DNA of 64,000 nucleotides from Candidatus Aphodenecus pullistercoris (GCA_017694495.1 JADIMU010000030.1:1-64000), one strand, 5' to 3'; counted from the stretch's first letter, positions 13,157-22,680 are shown. Notes: a model not told the origin generated them from the letters alone. Numbers and translations: made by a program.

Positions 13157-13420
13157 ATATCCGCATGTGCCATCACACCAGTCATGAACTTTAGGAGCCG
13201 GAATTCGCAATAATCCAACCTAAATCCAGGAAGCGCAATATCCTGCTTCAAATGATCGCAGCCTTGGGCTTGTACTACTGAATCTGCTTTGACAAATCTT
13301 CTGGTCCCTCCAGACAGTTTCCCAGCAGGAGCCCATGATGGCGGAGTCTCCGTCCGCCGTGTGGCCGAAGACATGATGGTCCCGGGTATCGTCATCATGC
13401 GCATGTGCTATCATTCAAGC

Positions 13421-14401
13421 ATGTCTGATGATGGAAAGATCTTCCTCTCCCGCCTGGTCAAAGTGTCGCGCCTGCTTGCCCGCGACGAGGGGGCGACGCT
13501 CTATGAGATCATGGAGAATGTCGGATACAGGACGCGCAAGGGCGCGCAGGATGCCATAGACCGTCTCGAGGACTTCGGCATCCCCGTCGTGGAGGATGGA
13601 GCCCGACGTGGCAGGAGGAAAATCTACAGACTCCTTGATCCGGATAGCCTTCTCGTCTTCGGACGCAGGATGCTTGACGTGCTCCTCGACGAGGAGGAGT
13701 CACTGCTCTTGGGCTTCTGCCTGGAGAGCCTGTCCCGCTCGTCGGCCGTCGTGGACGTCTGCGGCGACCACTTCCTGTCGAAGCTTTCCGGCATGATGGG
13801 TGCCGATGTCGAGCCGAAGCTGATGGAGAGCGGGAACTGGTTCCGCTCCACTGAAGGATCGCACAGGTATCTGGTGACCTTCCTCAAGGCCTGTGCCAGG
13901 CACCTTCCTGTCCAGATCGACTACGTGAACGCCGAAGGAGATGAAAAGAGGCACAAGGTCTATCCTCTCAAGTGCTATGTCTTCGAGGGCGGAGTCTACA
14001 TCCAGACTTTGAATTGGCGTGGACAGGTGATGACCCTCTCCCTTTACAGGGTCAAATCAGCCGAGCTGTGCGGTCCGGAAGAATATCCACAGCCGCTCGA
14101 CGACCCTGTCTCATTGCTGGACGACCCCTTCGCCATCGTGCCGGAAGAGGAGGAGCTGGACTGCCTTCTCAGACTGGATGGAAGGCAGGCTTCCTACGAG
14201 ATGGCCAAGGCCTGGCCAGCCTCCGTCAGCTTCGAGAACGAAGATGGCGGTACTGTCCTGATGCGCCTGAGGACGCGTGGACGCTATTGGCTCACCCGCT
14301 GGATCCTGAGCCTCGGGGCAAGCGCACAGGTCCTGGAACCTGACGACCTGAGGTCCGAAGTCGCCCAGGCCATCGAAAACATGGGGAATCTGTACCGCTG
14401 A
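13421..14401 (+). CDS. WYL-domain transcriptional regulator
   Basis: N-terminal winged-helix-like region; HLPVQIDYVNAEGDEKRHKVYPLKCYVFEGGVYIQTLNWRGQVMTLSLYRVKSAEL core and WCX-like C-terminus (RTRGRYWLTRWILSLGASAQVLEPDDLRSEV). Confidence 0.75.
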   Translation: MSDDGKIFLSRLVKVSRLLARDEGATLYEIMENVGYRTRKGAQDAIDRLEDFGIPVVEDGARRGRRKIYRLLDPDSLLVFGRRMLDVLLDEEESLLLGFCLESLSRSSAVVDVCGDHFLSKLSGMMGADVEPKLMESGNWFRSTEGSHRYLVTFLKACARHLPVQIDYVNAEGDEKRHKVYPLKCYVFEGGVYIQTLNWRGQVMTLSLYRVKSAELCGPEEYPQPLDDPVSLLDDPFAIVPEEEELDCLLRLDGRQASYEMAKAWPASVSFENEDGGTVLMRLRTRGRYWLTRWILSLGASAQVLEPDDLRSEVAQAIENMGNLYR

Positions 14402-14451
14402 TGACACATCAGACTTGCGGAGAAAAGTGGTTTTTCATCAATTCTGTATCC

Positions 14452-14465
14452 TGTGAGTATACACA
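14452..14465. promoter_or_regulatory. candidate operator TGTG-N6-CACA
   Basis: TGTGAGTATACACA palindrome upstream of the 78-aa ORF. Confidence 0.3.
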
Positions 14466-14500
14466 TCATGTCCGACCATGAGCTCAAAAGGAGATGAGAC

Positions 14501-14737
14501 ATGGCGACAATGCTCAATTTCAAGGGTCGACTGATAAGGATCAATCCGACGAATGCGAAACAGCTCCAGTACTCGACGAACAATGGTCTGTCCTGGCATG
14601 TGAAGTCGAGCACCTCTTCAAGCATGGGCGGCTTCATCGAGCTGATGGACGGAGGTGGCGAACTCATCGCCCGTTGTGAGAAAGGCTTGTACTACTCGAC
14701 GAACGAGGGTCTGTCCTTCCATTTCAGATCCAGATGA
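14501..14737 (+). CDS. small protein with two Asp-box-like motifs
   Basis: 78 aa with SD aaaggag; QYSTNNGLSWH and YYSTNEGLSFH repeats; stop overlaps next start (ATGA). Confidence 0.65.
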   Translation: MATMLNFKGRLIRINPTNAKQLQYSTNNGLSWHVKSSTSSSMGGFIELMDGGGELIARCEKGLYYSTNEGLSFHFRSR

Positions 14738-16608
14738 GGGCTGTCTTCAAACGCAGCGGTCTTGGCTATGACAGGGCCGCATTCTTCATGTCAGGGCCAC
14801 GGCTCGATGTCTGCTTCGAAGGCTGGACCCGGGAGCGGTATGCCATCCATTGTAAGGCGGAGGGCGACCTGGATGGCGAAGTGTGCCTGTGTGGCGACTC
14901 CTGGCAAGCCGCCCTCATCCTCCATGCCTGGAACATCGAAGATGACGACTTCGTTTTCGTGACTGGCAGGAAGGATGTACCGGATCTGGACTGGGTCTCA
15001 CATGCTGAAGCGGGTCGGAACCTGGACCGTTTCACTGTCGCACTCGACTGGAGAAGCCTCGATGGCAGGGCCTTCCTTGAACACAGACGGGGAGGTCGAA
15101 CCATCATCATCGACTCTCTGGAGGACAGATGTGCGTGGGAGGGCATGAGGACCTTACTGCTGTCAGACTGCCATGTCGAAGAGGGACGAAGCATCCATGA
15201 AGTGTATTCGTCGCTTGGCGATGTGGAGTTCGATGCGGCTGAAGTGGAGGCGGTCGCAGACTGCCTCTTCGACGAGGATACGGACCTTGAGACCTTGAAG
15301 AAGGTGCTGGCCCTGTCGTCAGACTTCACTGTCACGATTGGAAAGGAAAGGTACTCGGCCCTTGCCCTTGCATGCGTGAGGGAGATGTCCGACGAGTGCA
15401 TATCCTACCTTGTCCACAAGGGACTGAGGTTCTCCGTCGTCCAGAATCTCCGTCTCTTCGTCTACGAGCCGGCTCTGGAGCGTGTGGTCCAGGACCTCTT
15501 TGACAGTCCTCAGCTGGCAAGAGTCCTTTCCGCAGTCCTTTCCTCAGGCTACAGGACGAGTGTGGAGGATCTCTTCTCACTGATGGATTCCTTCATCGAC
15601 TGGTCGGTCCACTTCGATCATCTTGTTCCAATAGGCTCCAGTGACGAAGTGCTTGATGAGGTGCGCTGCCGCCAGTTCGACACGCTTCTTCCATTCCTGC
15701 CGGAGGATGTCTTCTCCTTCCGCGACTGCTGTGGCGACACATTGCTTTCCCTTGCCAGTGGTCATCTTGGCCGCCATCGGGTGCTTGAGGGCCTCTTCCG
15801 GAAGATCCTCGACAAGAGTCCTGACGTGAATTTCATCAACGAGGATGGCCACACGGCCCTCGACTGCGCTTCTGATGGGGCCTTCATCGCCGCCTTGCTC
15901 GAAAGGGGTGCGATCCATGGTCCCGGTCCTGATGAGAGGAAGAGCAGCAGTCCGGCTGGATCGCGGCTTGGCGATTGTGACAGGAAGCTCTTCAGCCTGA
16001 TTGATGACTGTGGATGGAATATGCACGAGGAGTGCTTCTGCGAGCTTGCCGATTTCCTCGACCGGAATGGAGACCGTCTGGACAGGAATGCGGTCAGTGA
16101 GGATGGGACCACGGTCTTCATGAGTCTTATGTGGGGAGATTTCTACAGGCCGGAGCTCTATGATGTTTTCCTCACACTGGGCTATGACGTGAACAGTATC
16201 GACGCGGACGGGGAGAATGCCTTCTTCAGTGCGGTCAGGTGTCCCGACTGCCACCTGGACCATGTAGGATGGCTTCTCGACCATGGTGCCGACTGGAGGC
16301 TCGTGAACGCCTGGGGCGAGACCATCTTCCACCAGGCTGCCAGGCTGTTCCATTGCAAGGAAGAGACCTGGCATCGTTTCGACTTCATCCGCGACAAGGA
16401 CATCTTCCTTGCCCGTGATTGTAAAGGACACAGTCCCCTCCACATCGCTTTCGAGTACATGAACATGCCTGCGATAAGCTACCTGATGGAGAATGGCTGT
16501 GTCGCGGAAGATGAGCTCGAATGGATCAGGGAGCAGGCGAGGAAGATACGTGGCCGGGCGCTGAAGGAGACCCTGATATGCCTCTTCCACAGCTATGGTG
16601 GGCTGTAG
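14734..16608 (+). CDS. ankyrin-repeat protein with unknown N-terminal domain
   Basis: DVNFINEDGHTALDCASDGAFIAALLERGA, DVNSIDADGENAFFSAV...LLDHGADWRLVNAWGETIFHQAA, CKGHSPLHIAFEYMNMPAISYLMENG. Confidence 0.75.
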   Translation: MRAVFKRSGLGYDRAAFFMSGPRLDVCFEGWTRERYAIHCKAEGDLDGEVCLCGDSWQAALILHAWNIEDDDFVFVTGRKDVPDLDWVSHAEAGRNLDRFTVALDWRSLDGRAFLEHRRGGRTIIIDSLEDRCAWEGMRTLLLSDCHVEEGRSIHEVYSSLGDVEFDAAEVEAVADCLFDEDTDLETLKKVLALSSDFTVTIGKERYSALALACVREMSDECISYLVHKGLRFSVVQNLRLFVYEPALERVVQDLFDSPQLARVLSAVLSSGYRTSVEDLFSLMDSFIDWSVHFDHLVPIGSSDEVLDEVRCRQFDTLLPFLPEDVFSFRDCCGDTLLSLASGHLGRHRVLEGLFRKILDKSPDVNFINEDGHTALDCASDGAFIAALLERGAIHGPGPDERKSSSPAGSRLGDCDRKLFSLIDDCGWNMHEECFCELADFLDRNGDRLDRNAVSEDGTTVFMSLMWGDFYRPELYDVFLTLGYDVNSIDADGENAFFSAVRCPDCHLDHVGWLLDHGADWRLVNAWGETIFHQAARLFHCKEETWHRFDFIRDKDIFLARDCKGHSPLHIAFEYMNMPAISYLMENGCVAEDELEWIREQARKIRGRALKETLICLFHSYGGL

Positions 16609-16636
16609 TGCGCTGGGGGGATCAATGGGGGGTTTC

Positions 16637-16650
16637 TGTGGCGTGCCACA
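16637..16650. promoter_or_regulatory. candidate operator TGTG-N6-CACA
   Basis: TGTGGCGTGCCACA palindrome upstream of the DUF262 pair. Confidence 0.3.
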
Positions 16651-16697
16651 TCAGGTATTGCCAGCAGGATACTTGTCATGTGAGGACGGATAATATG

Positions 16698-16726
16698 TTG
16701 ACTTCTGGCGTGTCGGGTGTGATGCT
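16698..16726 (+). promoter_or_regulatory. sigma70-type promoter for the DUF262 pair
   Basis: TTGACT, 17-nt spacer ending TGT, GATGCT. Confidence 0.4.
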
Positions 16727-16762
16727 TTGACTTGTGCATCAGGTTTGATTGATGGGGGAACG

Positions 16763-18826
16763 ATGTCTTGTTCAAATGATACGAAATCGGTGAAGGAGCT
16801 TGGAGGGTATCGCTTTCTGATACCTTCCTATCAGCGTGGTTATCGATGGGATTCGGGAAAAGAAGGTGACCAGGTCGACAGATTGCTTGATGACATCACT
16901 TCTTATTTGGGCCACAACGGCTTCTCGACCCAGACTTATTATTGTCTTCAACCGCTGGTCGTCAGAAAAAACTCCGGTGATGATTCTTGGGAAGTCATCG
17001 ACGGCCAACAACGGTTGACCACCATCTTCCTCATCCTCAAGTATCTGGAAAAGCACTTCCCCTACGAGAATCTTCCGCTCTTTGAAATCGAGTACACGAC
17101 AAGAGCAGAGTGCAAAGCGTTCCTCAACGGCATCGATGAACTATGCGATGACCCATCGGCGAATGGAAACATCGACTTCAATTGCATCGCCAAAGCCTAT
17201 AGGACTATTCGTGGATTCTTCGATGGCAAGGAGAATGCGAAGCGCTTCTGCGAGCTGTTCACTTCCAGCTTGAGAGGAGATGTCCGTTTCATCTGGTACA
17301 ACGTCACAAGTGAGTGTGACCAGCAGCCTGGCTATGAGAAGAGTCTGTTCTCTCGCCTGAATGAGGGAAAGATTCCTCTCACGAAATCGGAGCTCGTGAA
17401 GGCCCTGCTCCTAAATAACATCGAGGGCCAGCTCCGCTTACAGATTGAAACTGACGCAAGGCCCACAAGCGCACCAGGGTTGGATGCAGATGATGTGTCC
17501 CAGCGGGTTCTTGTGGATGTCGCTGACTGCCTTGATTCGATGAGCGGGAGCATCAGATTGTTGATTGCGGCAAAAATGGGGCAACTTCCTTCAGCAGTCG
17601 GAAGCCGAGAGATGGGACAGCTTGCCCAGCTGTTGCGTCAGCGGATTGCCGAGCAGTGGGACAGAATGGAGCTCCGCTTGTCGGACCAGGAGTTCTGGTC
17701 ATTCCTCTATGGACAGAGGGAAGACGGCAAGTATCCTGCAAGAATGGACTTCATGCTGTCTCTTCTTGTTCCGGAGAAAGAAGATGTATTTGTCTACTAT
17801 GAAAGGCGGATCAGCAGTCAGGATGCCACAGGTGTCCATACTCCGGAAGATATTGCTGTCTTGAAGGCATGGAAGGAGGTTACAAGTCTTTTCCAAAGGT
17901 TGGACGACTGGTTCAAGGATCGGGAAATCTTCCATCTTGCTGGTTTCCTGCGTCACATGGGCGTTTCTATCAGGCAGCTGATGGACTTCTATGAGAAAGA
18001 GGCTACAGGGATTTCAGACTTCAAGAAGCGACTGCGGTTGAATGCCATCTACATGGCAATCCCCGGTAATGGTCAATCAGCTCTGAAGACAAGTTTTGAT
18101 GATGAGGATCCTCGGGATTCAAGTTGGCTTGATGATGTTGTGTACAATGACGGAAAATCGGATGTGAAGAACATTCTGTTGCTGCTCAACATTCTCAGCA
18201 TCCTCCACAACAAGGAGTCTTCACAGCGGTTCTCGTTCCACCACTTTCTGAGTGAAGATTATGACATTGAGCACATCAAGCCTCAAACTCCCAAAGACTT
18301 TAAAACCAGGAAGCAAAAGGAAGAATTCTGCAAGCAGGTCATCGATTGCCTATTTTCCGGTTATGACGATACGAAGAGGGGTGAAATCATCAAGAAGATC
18401 ACCAGTGTGCAAAGGATCCATCGTAAAAGCATTGGAATTCCCGACTGGGGCTTCGCGGACACAGGTTCAATCATCAATGTGGTCAAGAAGATTACCGCTT
18501 TCCTTGATGATGAGAGTATGCCAGATCCTGGGTTTGAAAATGAGGAACTTGCCATGCTTGGTGCCGATTCTCAGGGGGGAGGAGATGGTCTTGGCAATCT
18601 AGTCCTGCTTGACAGTTCATCCAACAGGAAGTACGGGAATGCAATTTTCCTTGTGAAACGCAAAACTGTGATGGACCGTGAGCATGAAGGAAGATACATT
18701 CTTCCATGCACAAGAGATGTCTTCGGAAAAATGTACACTACAACATTCTCAAATCCTTTCAAATGGACTAAGGCGGATGGGGAATGTTACCTCGAAAGCA
18801 TGAAGAAACTGATTGAGGAGGCTTGA
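16763..18826 (+). CDS. DUF262 + DUF1524/HNH (GmrSD-like) protein
   Basis: IPSYQRGYRW, VIDGQQRLTTIFLI, FSRLNEGKIPLTKSELVKALLL (DUF262); DYDIEHIKPQT and GLGNLVLLDSSSNRKYGNAIFLVKR (DUF1524 HNH-like). Confidence 0.88.
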   Translation: MSCSNDTKSVKELGGYRFLIPSYQRGYRWDSGKEGDQVDRLLDDITSYLGHNGFSTQTYYCLQPLVVRKNSGDDSWEVIDGQQRLTTIFLILKYLEKHFPYENLPLFEIEYTTRAECKAFLNGIDELCDDPSANGNIDFNCIAKAYRTIRGFFDGKENAKRFCELFTSSLRGDVRFIWYNVTSECDQQPGYEKSLFSRLNEGKIPLTKSELVKALLLNNIEGQLRLQIETDARPTSAPGLDADDVSQRVLVDVADCLDSMSGSIRLLIAAKMGQLPSAVGSREMGQLAQLLRQRIAEQWDRMELRLSDQEFWSFLYGQREDGKYPARMDFMLSLLVPEKEDVFVYYERRISSQDATGVHTPEDIAVLKAWKEVTSLFQRLDDWFKDREIFHLAGFLRHMGVSIRQLMDFYEKEATGISDFKKRLRLNAIYMAIPGNGQSALKTSFDDEDPRDSSWLDDVVYNDGKSDVKNILLLLNILSILHNKESSQRFSFHHFLSEDYDIEHIKPQTPKDFKTRKQKEEFCKQVIDCLFSGYDDTKRGEIIKKITSVQRIHRKSIGIPDWGFADTGSIINVVKKITAFLDDESMPDPGFENEELAMLGADSQGGGDGLGNLVLLDSSSNRKYGNAIFLVKRKTVMDREHEGRYILPCTRDVFGKMYTTTFSNPFKWTKADGECYLESMKKLIEEA

Positions 18827-18830
18827 GAGG

Positions 18831-21455
18831 ATGAGCAGTAGAATGACTTTTCTGGAGCTGACCAGGAATCACGTAATTCAGATTCCGGACCTTCAGCGTG
18901 ATTACGCTCAGGGGCGGGTGACGGAAAAAGAGAAGCGGCAAGGCTTCGTCGCATTCCTCAGTGGGGTCCTGAAGAATGGAAAAGCTGACAGTCTTGGCTA
19001 CATTTATGGTGTGGTGGACAGGCCTTACCACAATGGGCCCTCCCGTCTTACTTTGATAGATGGCCAACAACGACTGACAACGTTGTTCCTCCTGCATTGG
19101 TATCTGGCCGCCAAGGATGGCCAACTGAGCGCGGAAGCATTCAGAAGTGCCATGACTCCGTCGGATGGACTGCTTCGATTCTCATATGAGACGAGAGCCT
19201 CTTGCCGAGATTTCTGCATGGCTATGGTCAAGCATGTCACGGATCTGGACTTGTCTGGCCGTGATGTCTCGACAGCCATAACTGGGTGCAAATGGTTCTA
19301 CATGGGATGGAATGATGATCCGACAGTCACATCCATGCTGATCATGTTGGATTGCATTGGAGAGGCGCTGTGTGAGTCCTCAGGCCTGTACCAACGGCTT
19401 TGCGACGGGGCCATCTCATTCGACCTGCTGATATTGGATGGTTTCGGCTTGGAAGCTGCTGGAGATTTGTACATCAAGATGAACTCCAGAGGAAAGGCCC
19501 TGACCAATTTCGAAATGATCAAGTCCATGATTCTGGATGAGACTGCCAGATTCTCTTCCGGCTTGGAAGCTATTGCTGCAGAAGAGAAGAAGATTGGTGG
19601 TCTGTCTCCTGTGGACCGGCTTGGATGGCTCTTTGACGTCAAATGGAGTGATGCGGCATACAGGCAATCGAAAGACGATCCTGATGCTGTTGATGGAATT
19701 CTGCTGTCGCTGGTTCTTCTTCCAATGGTAAGCGAATACATGTCGCGGCGGGAAGCCTCCGACAGCACACTGTCCATCTCTTTCCTTGCCCATCCATCGA
19801 CCAGTCAGTTTGGAATGATACTGCATGGATGTGATGAGCCCGGTTCCTCTTTCAAGGATTCAGTAGTCTTCCGCATGATGCGGTTCATCGACAGCATCGT
19901 CGAGGAGGACGTTGACGGAGGCTGGCGCTTTCATAGTCTGCTTCCTGACGGTTTCAGACAATATTGCTATGATGACAGCCATATTTTTGAAGGAGACGGC
20001 TCTCTGGTCCGGCTCTTGAGTGGCTCGAATCGCATATCTTATGGCGATCTGTTGAAATTCTTCGCCTACTACCTTTGCGTGTCCACTCCAGACAAAGAGG
20101 AATGGGCCTTGCTCGTCTGGATGCGTTTTGCAGTGAACATGATCGAGAACAGCTTGGGCCACCTCGTTGGCGACGAGGAGTCGTGCAAGAGGGCTTTGGA
20201 TTCCATAAGGCACCTCTATGAGGACTTTGTGGAGGCGCAGTTTGAGTTCTCAAAGATAGAGGAAAACCTTGGAAAGGGCGGCAAACCGTACCCCGGATTG
20301 GACTATGGCCAGCTGGTCGAGGAAATCCTCAAGTGGGAATTGCGCAAGCTTCCTCTGTGGGCACCTGTCATTGATGATGCTGAACAAAGGCTTCATTCCT
20401 ATTTCAAAGGACAGCTGTCCTATGCGTTATTTTCTTCGGGGCTTCTGCTTGGTACTCCAGACGATGCGAAAGCTGGAAAGCGATGGTATGATGACGACAT
20501 TGGGAAAATCGACGCTTTCAAGGCTGTCGTCGCGTCTCTTGGCCTGCTGTTCTGCCCAGAAAGGAACAGCCAGAACAGCAAACTCCTGCTGCTCCTGTCG
20601 AGGGCCTTGCTCACCAAAGGCTTGTACATGATGACTGACAACGCTCGTGAGCGGAAGGAGTTCATTTCTGAGCGGCGGTACAGTCTGCTGTGCCCATCAG
20701 ACCGTGATTTCAGCTGGAAGCGCTTTCTGCAGTCGGACAGCGAGGGCAGGACGCTCTTCGACGACCTCTTCAACGGACATCTGCTGCATGCATCCGACAT
20801 GGCTGTCGCATTGAGGACTGTCATAGATGATTATTCCAGAAACACCGATGAGTCGGAATATTATTGGCGCTATATTCTCGTGACCAATGACAGATTGTTC
20901 GACGGAGATGTCCTTGTCGAATATCCATATCAAGAGAAGCGTGGCATCTGGAATTCCACCCGGACCTTCTACGCTTGGACGGAAGGTGATGACGGCAATA
21001 ACGCCCACCCATCGTGGATATATCCCCTCAGGGAGAAGATGACACGCATCACCAGCTTTCATAGTGAGCTGACGACCTTGCACCTCTATACGAAACTTGA
21101 TGGGCTTCTGGCTTTTGGCTGGAAATTGGGTTATAGGCAAGCCAAAACGATTGATGGTGCCCCTTGTGTCGTACTACATCCGGATGGCGATGACAGGAAC
21201 CGGATCCAGATTGAAGTTTCGAAACACGATGATGATCGATTCGCAGTTGAGGTTGTTCTGAATTGTGAGGCAGGCACCATCTCACGTGATGAGGTTGTCA
21301 GCCTGTCTGACGAATTGGGTTTCGAGATGCCTGACGGTGAATCAGAAGAAAAAGATCGATTCAGACTCATTCCATTCGACAAGGCTGAAAAGGCGGTCCT
21401 TGCGCTCGCTGAGCGTTTGGCTCTATTGCCGGGAATCACGACCACTTCTCCTTAA
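18831..21455 (+). CDS. second, larger DUF262-domain protein without a recognisable HNH
   Basis: IPDLQRDYAQGR, LIDGQQRLTTLFLL, LYIKMNSRGKALTNFEMIKSMI; starts 4 nt after the upstream stop with SD gagagg. Confidence 0.85.
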   Translation: MSSRMTFLELTRNHVIQIPDLQRDYAQGRVTEKEKRQGFVAFLSGVLKNGKADSLGYIYGVVDRPYHNGPSRLTLIDGQQRLTTLFLLHWYLAAKDGQLSAEAFRSAMTPSDGLLRFSYETRASCRDFCMAMVKHVTDLDLSGRDVSTAITGCKWFYMGWNDDPTVTSMLIMLDCIGEALCESSGLYQRLCDGAISFDLLILDGFGLEAAGDLYIKMNSRGKALTNFEMIKSMILDETARFSSGLEAIAAEEKKIGGLSPVDRLGWLFDVKWSDAAYRQSKDDPDAVDGILLSLVLLPMVSEYMSRREASDSTLSISFLAHPSTSQFGMILHGCDEPGSSFKDSVVFRMMRFIDSIVEEDVDGGWRFHSLLPDGFRQYCYDDSHIFEGDGSLVRLLSGSNRISYGDLLKFFAYYLCVSTPDKEEWALLVWMRFAVNMIENSLGHLVGDEESCKRALDSIRHLYEDFVEAQFEFSKIEENLGKGGKPYPGLDYGQLVEEILKWELRKLPLWAPVIDDAEQRLHSYFKGQLSYALFSSGLLLGTPDDAKAGKRWYDDDIGKIDAFKAVVASLGLLFCPERNSQNSKLLLLLSRALLTKGLYMMTDNARERKEFISERRYSLLCPSDRDFSWKRFLQSDSEGRTLFDDLFNGHLLHASDMAVALRTVIDDYSRNTDESEYYWRYILVTNDRLFDGDVLVEYPYQEKRGIWNSTRTFYAWTEGDDGNNAHPSWIYPLREKMTRITSFHSELTTLHLYTKLDGLLAFGWKLGYRQAKTIDGAPCVVLHPDGDDRNRIQIEVSKHDDDRFAVEVVLNCEAGTISRDEVVSLSDELGFEMPDGESEEKDRFRLIPFDKAEKAVLALAERLALLPGITTTSP

Positions 21456-21468
21456 GTGGATGTAGAAA

Positions 21469-21497
21469 GGGCCCTTGGCCGTCGCCGGCCAGGGCCC
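21469..21497. terminator. hairpin between convergent genes
   Basis: GGGCCCTTGGCC / GGCCAGGGCCC stem with one bulge. Confidence 0.5.
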
Positions 21498-21509
21498 ATA
21501 CAAGGAGAA

Positions 21510-22655
21510 TCACCAGTTCTTGACAGCTCCGTCGCATGAGCGGCGGGCGGCCATGCCTCCACGGCATACTGCCGGATAGAGCTCTTCGGCATCCGGGCTC
21601 AGCGAGAGGCCTATGCCGGGAGCGTCCGGAATCTCGATGAAGCCCTGTGAGAAGCGGATCGGCCTGTCGACCATGGCATCCTCCTTTCCGTTGAGGCAGA
21701 AGCCTGGCAGCTCCTGGATGGCCAGGTTCGGCGTGCATGCGCAGATCTGCAGGCAGGCGGCGGACGATACCGGTCCAAGCGGATTGTGCGGGATGATGAG
21801 GACGTCGTGGGCCTCGGCGAGGGCGGCGACCTTCTTCGCCGTCGTGATACCGCCGATGGCGCAGACATCAGGCCTCACATAGCATGCCGCATGGCGGGAG
21901 AGGATGGCCTCGAACTCACCAAGCGAGATGAAGCGCTCTCCTGTCGCGATCGGGATCGCGACCTTTGAGGCGACTTCCGCCATCGTGTCATAGTTGTCAG
22001 GCGGGACAGGGTCCTCAAGCACCATCGGGTGGTACTTCTCGACCTCGCGGCCGAAGGCGATCGCCTGAGCCTTGTCCATGCCGCGGTGCACTTCGAGAAC
22101 GAGGTCGAAGTCGTCGCCGACGGCTTCCCTGACGAGGGCGACCTTGCGCGCCTCCTCATGGATGCGTGAGGCGTGGAACTCTCCCTTTCCGTCCGGTGAG
22201 GAGATGGGGCCGTTGACGAAGATCTTCGCCGCCGAGAAGCCCTGGTCCTTCAGTTCCTTGTAGCTGGCCTTCAAGGCCTCGTGTCCGTCGACGACATGCA
22301 TGGGGGAGGCGTAGCAGCGGACCTTGTCGCGGACCTTTCCTCCCAGAAGCTCATACACTGGCACACCGAGCCTTTTCCCCTTGATGTCCCACAGCGCGAT
22401 GTCGATGGCGCTGATCGCGCTCATGACCACCGAGCCGCGGAAGTACTGTGCCCTGTAGAAGTTCTGGTTCCAGTCCTCGATGCGGGAAGGGTCCTTGCCG
22501 ATCATGAAGTCGCACATCTCGCGTATGGCTTCGGCCGTCGGCTTCAGGAAGGTCCAGTTGCCAGCCTCCCCAAGTCCGGTGATGCCCTCGTCCGTGTCGA
22601 TCTCGACGAAGAGGTAGTGTTTCGCGTAGCGTATCCTGTATCCTGTTATCTTCAC
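21510..22655 (-). CDS. mandelate racemase/muconate lactonizing enzyme family (sugar-acid dehydratase-like)
   Basis: Enolase-superfamily pattern: GLGEAG, SAIDIALWDIKGK, LEDPVPPDNY, ATGERF, D-CAIGGITTAKKVAALAEAH. Confidence 0.88.
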   Translation of the reverse strand: MKITGYRIRYAKHYLFVEIDTDEGITGLGEAGNWTFLKPTAEAIREMCDFMIGKDPSRIEDWNQNFYRAQYFRGSVVMSAISAIDIALWDIKGKRLGVPVYELLGGKVRDKVRCYASPMHVVDGHEALKASYKELKDQGFSAAKIFVNGPISSPDGKGEFHASRIHEEARKVALVREAVGDDFDLVLEVHRGMDKAQAIAFGREVEKYHPMVLEDPVPPDNYDTMAEVASKVAIPIATGERFISLGEFEAILSRHAACYVRPDVCAIGGITTAKKVAALAEAHDVLIIPHNPLGPVSSAACLQICACTPNLAIQELPGFCLNGKEDAMVDRPIRFSQGFIEIPDAPGIGLSLSPDAEELYPAVCRGGMAARRSCDGAVKNW

Positions 22656-22680
22656 TTCTTACACTCCTTGCGTTTCCTGC

